In this document: in pieces, positions 14,860 to 18,318 of the stretch
Numbering within the stretch: position 1 is the first letter of the stretch
Layout of the letters: every line of letters starts with the position of its first letter
Position numbers and translations under genes: made by a program
Notes under the pieces: model-generated
What the model was told of the DNA's origin: nothing
Database searches by the model: none
Seen by the model: only the letters and a program-made list of their open reading frames with translations
Origin: a bacterium
GTDB lineage: Bacteria; Spirochaetota; JAHITG01
Reading direction: 5' to 3'
Assembly: GCA_028711675.1 (NCBI GenBank)
Contig: JAQTRT010000022.1
Coordinates: forward strand, 1-18,318
DNA: 18,318 nt

Positions 14860-15786
14860 ATGAAGATCATTAATTATGCGTTCTTAACGGCCCTGCTGGT
14901 CCTGACCCTCTCTTTCGGACAGGAAATAGGAGCCCAGGATACCGCAGCCGCGAATACAGAGACCGAACTTCAGGAATTAAGGACCGTGATCCTTACCAAG
15001 ATCGGACTGGTGAAAGATTTATTGAAACAAGCTGATGACAATTACAATGCCGGCGAATACGACAAAGGCTATGATTACGCCATACAGGCCAAGCAGATCA
15101 CGGATGAGATCAACAAACTGAGGGAAGAACTGTACTTCAAGGTGCAGGCGAACAATAAGATCGAACAGGCCAAGACCATGATCGGCCAGGCGGAAAGCAT
15201 GGAAGCCGACAAATGGGCGCCTGACGAACTGGCCAATGCCAAGACATCCCTCCTCTCGGCACAGAATTCCTTCGAACAGAAATCCTTCAGCCAGGCTGTG
15301 ACCTACGCGGATGAAGCCATCAATTACGCCCAGTCCTGCCTGAACAAGATCGACGAGCACAAAAAAGCCCTGGAAGCGGAACAGCTGAAAAAACTGACCG
15401 AACATCCGGACGTTAAACAAGGCCGAAACCTGCTGGACGAATCAGGGGAATTCAAGATCAAGACCAGTTACACAGTCCGCTATATCCCGGAAAGACGGGA
15501 TTGTTTATGGAGGATCGCGGAATACGATTATATCTATAACAATCCCTGGAAATGGCCGGTGATCTACAAAGCCAACAAGAACAGGATTAAAGACCCGGAC
15601 CTGATCTATCCCGGGCAGAAATTCAGCATCCCCGAACTGGATGACAAAGGCAATCCTATCCTGCTTGAAAAGGAAAAAGTCCGTATACAGGAGATCAAAG
15701 AGATTAAAGAACAGACCAGCGGTAAGGAAGATTCGGAAAAACAAACACCCGTGAACCAGAAGCAGGAAAAGAATCCCCAGGAATAA
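14860..15786 (+). CDS. Exported LysM protein with DUF4398-like helical region
   Basis: This 308-residue protein has an N-terminal signal peptide (hydrophobic to about 20, probable cleavage near IGA-QD at 24-25). Helical repeats follow at about 33-180, including AESMEADKWAPDELANAKTS, which matches the module in the preceding lipoprotein. One LysM domain covers about 203-258, starting at YTVRYIPERRDCLWRIAEYD and ending with DPDLIYPGQKFSIP, and a charged Lys/Glu tail closes the chain. LysM binds N-acetylglucosamine-containing glycans, so it probably sits at the peptidoglycan. There is no catalytic domain. An AAGGAGG Shine-Dalgarno precedes the ATG. Its pairing with the lipoprotein suggests the two act together at the envelope. 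Confidence 0.85.
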   Translation: MKIINYAFLTALLVLTLSFGQEIGAQDTAAANTETELQELRTVILTKIGLVKDLLKQADDNYNAGEYDKGYDYAIQAKQITDEINKLREELYFKVQANNKIEQAKTMIGQAESMEADKWAPDELANAKTSLLSAQNSFEQKSFSQAVTYADEAINYAQSCLNKIDEHKKALEAEQLKKLTEHPDVKQGRNLLDESGEFKIKTSYTVRYIPERRDCLWRIAEYDYIYNNPWKWPVIYKANKNRIKDPDLIYPGQKFSIPELDDKGNPILLEKEKVRIQEIKEIKEQTSGKEDSEKQTPVNQKQEKNPQE

Positions 15787-15959
15787 GGTCTGAATAAGGC
15801 TGATATCCGGGACCTGGCCCGGAGCTGATTCGGCGGTGCAGAGTATCTTTAAGGATATTGCGCCTTCCCGGGAGCGACACAGGAAAAACAGATTCAAACC
15901 TGTTCCTGCATGTTTGAAAATCAATAATTGAAAAAAATAAAAATATCAGAGAGGATAAC
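15787..15959 (+). ncRNA. Structured leader RNA upstream of ahcY (candidate cis-regulator)
   Basis: The 173-nt gap can form three successive stems. H1 is TCCGGG/CCCGGA (15806-15811/15818-15823, 6-nt loop). H2 is GGTGCA-GA bulge-GTATC paired with GATAT-TGCGCC (15835-15847/15854-15864), 11 bp with two G-U pairs. H3 is CAGG..AACAG/CTGTTCCTG (15880-15891/15900-15908). A TCCCGGGA at 15866-15873 can compete for the strands of H1, giving alternative folds. AGAGAGG before the ahcY ATG is the Shine-Dalgarno. I do not recognise the SAM-I, SAM-II, SAM-IV or SAH riboswitch core sequences. It could be a new regulator, an interspersed palindrome or an intercistronic processing site. Confidence 0.35.
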
Positions 15960-17216
15960 ATGAAATACGATGTAAAAAATATGGACCTGGCCGAACAAGG
16001 CAAGTTAAAGATCGAATGGGCTGAAAAACAGATGGATGTTCTGCGGAACATCCGCGAGGATTTCAGCAATAAAAAACCGCTGAAGGGAACCAAGCTTGCT
16101 GCCTGCCTCCACGTAACAGCCGAGACAGCTAATCTCATGATCACGCTGAAAGCCGGAGGGGCTGAAGTGGCCTTGACCGCCTCCAATCCGCTTTCCACGC
16201 AGGATGATGTGGCTGCTTCCCTGGTAAAACATCACGAGATCCCGGTGTTCGCCGTTAAAGGCGAGGATAACAAAACCTATTACTCTCACATCCATTCCGC
16301 GCTTGAGATCAAACCCGACATCACCATGGACGACGGCGCGGACCTTGTCTCCATGATCCATTCCCAGAAACAGGATTTATTAAAGAACATACTGGGCGGT
16401 ACGGAAGAAACCACCACAGGCGTTATCCGGCTGAAAGCCATGGCCAAGGACAAAGCCCTGAAATATCCCATCATTGCCGTGAACAACGCCATGACCAAGC
16501 ATTTCTTTGATAACCGTTACGGCACAGGCCAGTCCACCATAGACGGGATACTGAGGTCCACCAACATCCTGCTGGCCGGCAAGAATGTTGTTGTCTGCGG
16601 ATACGGCTGGTGCGGAAAAGGCGTGGCCATGCGTTCCCACGGCATGGGCGCCAATGTCATCATCACGGAAGTGGATTCCATCCGTGCCCTGGAAGCAGTC
16701 ATGGACGGTTACAGGGTCATGCCCATGGCGGAAGCTGCCAGGATCGGCGATGTATTCATTACGGTCACAGGGGATAAGACGGTCATCAGCCTTGAACACA
16801 TTCAGGCCATGAAACCGGGTGCCATCCTCTGCAATTCCGGCCACTTTAACGTGGAGATCGATACCGACGGCCTGAAGAAGAAAGCCAAAAGCAGTAGACA
16901 GATCAGGGATTTCGTGGTAGAATATACTCTGGACAAGGGACATTTTATATATCTGCTGGGCGAAGGCAGATTGATTAACCTGGCTGCCGCGGAAGGTCAT
17001 CCTGCCATTGTCATGGACATGAGTTTTGCCAACCAGGCCCTCGCCGCTCTCCATATAAAGAACAACCATAAGGAGATGGAGAAGATCGTTTACGATGTAC
17101 CGGAAAAAATAGACCGCGAAATCGCCCTTTTAAAGCTAAAGAGTATGGGGATTCATATCGATACTTTAACTGAGGAGCAGAGCAACTACCTCAATTCGTG
17201 GAAAGAAGGTACATAA
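15960..17216 (+). CDS. ahcY: Adenosylhomocysteinase (S-adenosylhomocysteine hydrolase)
   Basis: AhcY cleaves S-adenosylhomocysteine to adenosine and homocysteine, relieving product inhibition of SAM-dependent methyltransferases. The 418-residue length marks the short form (archaeal/Thermotoga-like) that lacks the roughly 40-residue insertion of many proteobacterial enzymes. Residues matching the human active site are D125, E150, K180 and D184, all at an offset of -6. The NAD loop is GYGWCGKG (214-221). Conserved SGHFNVEID and AAAEGHP segments are present, and the end is the family-typical EEQSNYLNSWKEGT. The ATG is set by AGAGAGG about 6 nt upstream. The gene is preceded by the structured leader and followed after 2 nt by a lipoprotein gene. 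Confidence 0.97.
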   Translation: MKYDVKNMDLAEQGKLKIEWAEKQMDVLRNIREDFSNKKPLKGTKLAACLHVTAETANLMITLKAGGAEVALTASNPLSTQDDVAASLVKHHEIPVFAVKGEDNKTYYSHIHSALEIKPDITMDDGADLVSMIHSQKQDLLKNILGGTEETTTGVIRLKAMAKDKALKYPIIAVNNAMTKHFFDNRYGTGQSTIDGILRSTNILLAGKNVVVCGYGWCGKGVAMRSHGMGANVIITEVDSIRALEAVMDGYRVMPMAEAARIGDVFITVTGDKTVISLEHIQAMKPGAILCNSGHFNVEIDTDGLKKKAKSSRQIRDFVVEYTLDKGHFIYLLGEGRLINLAAAEGHPAIVMDMSFANQALAALHIKNNHKEMEKIVYDVPEKIDREIALLKLKSMGIHIDTLTEEQSNYLNSWKEGT

Positions 17217-17218
17217 TT

Positions 17219-17899
17219 ATGAAAAAAGGGTATCTATTGATAGGTCTCATCCTTGTCTTCAGCCTGTACGGATGTAAAAAACATATCGAGATCTATGTGG
17301 AAAGCGATCTGAAGCCTGTCCAGGGTTTCGACCAGGCCGATATCCAGGCCGTAGCTGTCCTGAACTTTGATGCGTCCCAGATAAAAGAAAGCGACGTGGA
17401 TAATATCGCCCTGCGCGACACCATTGCGTATGATATCATCAGGAACCTTTATGAACAAAAAAAGATCCGCGTCATCCAGGGACAAGCCGTGGAATCGGTG
17501 CAGGAACGTGAGATCATCCAGGCCACCAAGGGTGATTACGAGGCTGCCACATCAACGATCGAAAGGCTCGTGACCTATAAATATAATCCTTATCAGAAGG
17601 TCGACGCCATCCTGACCGGAAAGGTCCTGGATTACGTCATTGTCGACGAGGACAACGCAGGTTATAACTATATCGAACTCCTGGTCCAGCTTGTAGACAG
17701 CGTGGACGGATCCATGTACTGGGTCACCAAGATCAGAGGCAATTACAAGGATGTCATCTATACCATCACATACACGCTGAGCAATAAATTATACACGGAA
17801 CCGGCCCTGCCCCTTACCACAACCATCGAGATGCCTTCCCCCAATATCGAGTCCAGCATAGGTACTCCGGTACCCATGCCGGTCCCGGGCCCGAAATAA
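17219..17899 (+). CDS. Lipoprotein with CsgG/LpoB-like (GNA1162-like) domain, function unknown
   Basis: Starting from the ATG at 17219, this 226-residue protein has a classical lipoprotein signal: MKKGYLLIGL, then lipobox LYGC with C19. An upstream in-frame ATG at 17198 would place seven extra residues before the signal and overlap ahcY, so it is not preferred. The mature part begins with AVAVLNFDAS and continues through RDTIAYDIIRNLYEQKKIRV and DAILTGKVLDYVIVDED. This is the alternating strand/helix pattern of lipoproteins such as LpoB, CsgG and GNA1162/DUF799 (AVLPF...LL..GRF.VI). The C-terminal 30 residues are Pro-rich and probably disordered. It starts 2 nt after ahcY, so it is co-translated. 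The assignment to that fold is from pattern only. Confidence 0.75.
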   Translation: MKKGYLLIGLILVFSLYGCKKHIEIYVESDLKPVQGFDQADIQAVAVLNFDASQIKESDVDNIALRDTIAYDIIRNLYEQKKIRVIQGQAVESVQEREIIQATKGDYEAATSTIERLVTYKYNPYQKVDAILTGKVLDYVIVDEDNAGYNYIELLVQLVDSVDGSMYWVTKIRGNYKDVIYTITYTLSNKLYTEPALPLTTTIEMPSPNIESSIGTPVPMPVPGPK

Positions 17900-17951
17900 G
17901 GAACGGGAAGGTTCTGATTTTTCATGCGGGTCAGGATAATATTATTTCATA

Positions 17952-18080
17952 TTGTAGCGGCGTACCTTTAAGTGCGCCGGGTAAAAGAAATTAATAAGTA
18001 GATGATATTCATCGACGGGTCTGAAGACCCGTCGCGACTGACAACCGTTAATCAACACACCTGAAGGTGTGTTGCTACAA
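17952..18080. repeat. Triple-hairpin palindromic element with TTGTAGC/GCTACAA ends
   Basis: Three palindromes lie in a row: CGGCGTAC/GTGCGCCG (17958-17965/17972-17979, one G-U), CGACGGGTCT-GA-AGACCCGTCG (18013-18034) and CAACACACCT-GA-AGGTGTGTTG (18053-18074). The outermost bases form an inverted pair TTGTAGC (17952-17958) and GCTACAA (18074-18080). It sits between two convergent genes, so it may act as a two-way terminator, but no long U tract follows. The shared xxxCT-GA-AGxxx architecture suggests a composite of related interspersed units. Confidence 0.75.
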
Positions 18081-18086
18081 CCGATA

Positions 18087-18318
18087 TCACTCTTTATTCC
18101 CGTTGCCGATACTGGTATACACCTTACTGGGCAGAATATACTGGAAATCAACAGCCCGCTGGTTGTTGGGCGCTTCCGCGGATATAGCCACCATATATTT
18201 AGGTTTGAACTTGTCCGTAACCACATTCACCTTCACCTGGAAAGTAAGCACTCTCTTCTCGCCCGGGCTCAGGCTTTCGACCGTGGTCTGGCTGATCCCC
18301 GTGTTCACCACGCCCTCG
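18087..18318 (-). CDS. 3' end of an unidentified gene, possible surface/exported protein (partial)
   Basis: An open frame enters from the right edge of the window and ends at UGA (18087-18089), giving about 76 residues. There is no convincing start inside the window; the first GTG codons are preceded by in-frame Glu-Gly. Phrases such as VVNTGISQTTVESLSPGEKR and VLTFQVKVNV look like beta-sandwich (CARDB/NPCBM-like) surface-protein text. This is a style match and not a family assignment. It converges with the 17219-17899 lipoprotein gene. Confidence 0.6.
   Translation of the reverse strand, partial: EGVVNTGISQTTVESLSPGEKRVLTFQVKVNVVTDKFKPKYMVAISAEAPNNQRAVDFQYILPSKVYTSIGNGNKE

Noticed and set aside
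15787..15924. Short peptide gene in the ahcY leader (open frames on both strands)
   Set aside because: The plus-strand frame has no start with a Shine-Dalgarno, and the minus-strand frame mostly overlaps the LysM gene in antisense. The nested stems fit an RNA or palindrome better.
16380..17069. Minus-strand frame of 229 codons
   Set aside because: It is antisense to ahcY, which is certain from its active-site residues.
17900..17924. Rho-independent terminator after the last lipoprotein gene
   Set aside because: The stem GAAC/GTTC is only 4-5 bp, and the following TGATTTTT is a weak U tract. It is possible but not supportable as a feature.
1..18318. CRISPR array, prophage, toxin-antitoxin or defence genes
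   Set aside because: No regularly spaced repeats, integrase, transposase, phage or defence-family proteins were seen on either strand.

Overview
The window comes from the chromosome of a Gram-negative bacterium. It carries most of the Kdo and ADP-heptose (LPS inner core) precursor genes, signal-peptide lipoproteins and diaminopimelate epimerase. Base composition is roughly balanced, and Shine-Dalgarno sites are clear on many plus-strand genes. The mixture of a short archaeal/thermophile-type AhcY, a SpoIIE-type phosphatase with a STAS partner, and hairpin-rich intergenic repeats suggests an uncultivated lineage, for example Omnitrophota- or Elusimicrobiota-like. That placement is inference only. 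UGA is the normal stop for at least birA, tgt, kdsB, kdsD and the gmhB-hldC fusion, so the standard bacterial code applies.

Layout. 1-860 (minus): birA, with tRNA-Cys(GCA) just upstream. 861-1081: an intergenic region with a perfect 33-bp inverted repeat. 1082-2140 (plus): tgt. 2272-4104 (plus): a PAS-PAS-GGDEF-HD-GYP cyclic-di-GMP protein whose frame is closed by a UGA where the HD-GYP family normally has a glycine. 4172-9425 (minus): the LPS core-sugar cluster, transcribed hldA > gmhB-hldC fusion > kdsB > kdsA > kdsD > kdsC, with overlaps or short gaps except for a 183-nt gap between kdsB and kdsA that holds a long inverted-repeat element. 9628-10488 (minus): dapF. 10752-17899 (plus): a co-directional run of SpoIIE-type phosphatase, STAS anti-anti-sigma protein, metK, helical lipoprotein, LysM protein, a 173-nt structured leader, ahcY and a second lipoprotein. 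18087-18318 (minus): the 3' end of an unidentified gene that runs out of the window.

How it fits together. KdsD isomerises Ru5P to arabinose-5-P, KdsA condenses it with PEP, KdsC dephosphorylates Kdo-8-P and KdsB activates Kdo as CMP-Kdo. HldA phosphorylates heptose-7-P at C1, and the fused protein combines the 7-phosphatase and the ADP-transferase. GmhA, HldD and WaaA are not in the window. On the plus strand, metK (makes SAM) and ahcY (removes SAH) bracket two envelope proteins that share a helical module. This cluster is preceded by a two-gene partner-switch module whose kinase is absent here.

Most of the window is housekeeping. The parts worth a second look are the intergenic structures (four different hairpin or inverted-repeat elements plus the ahcY leader), the in-frame UGA of the HD-GYP protein, and the gmhB-hldC fusion, which has lost all four zinc ligands.
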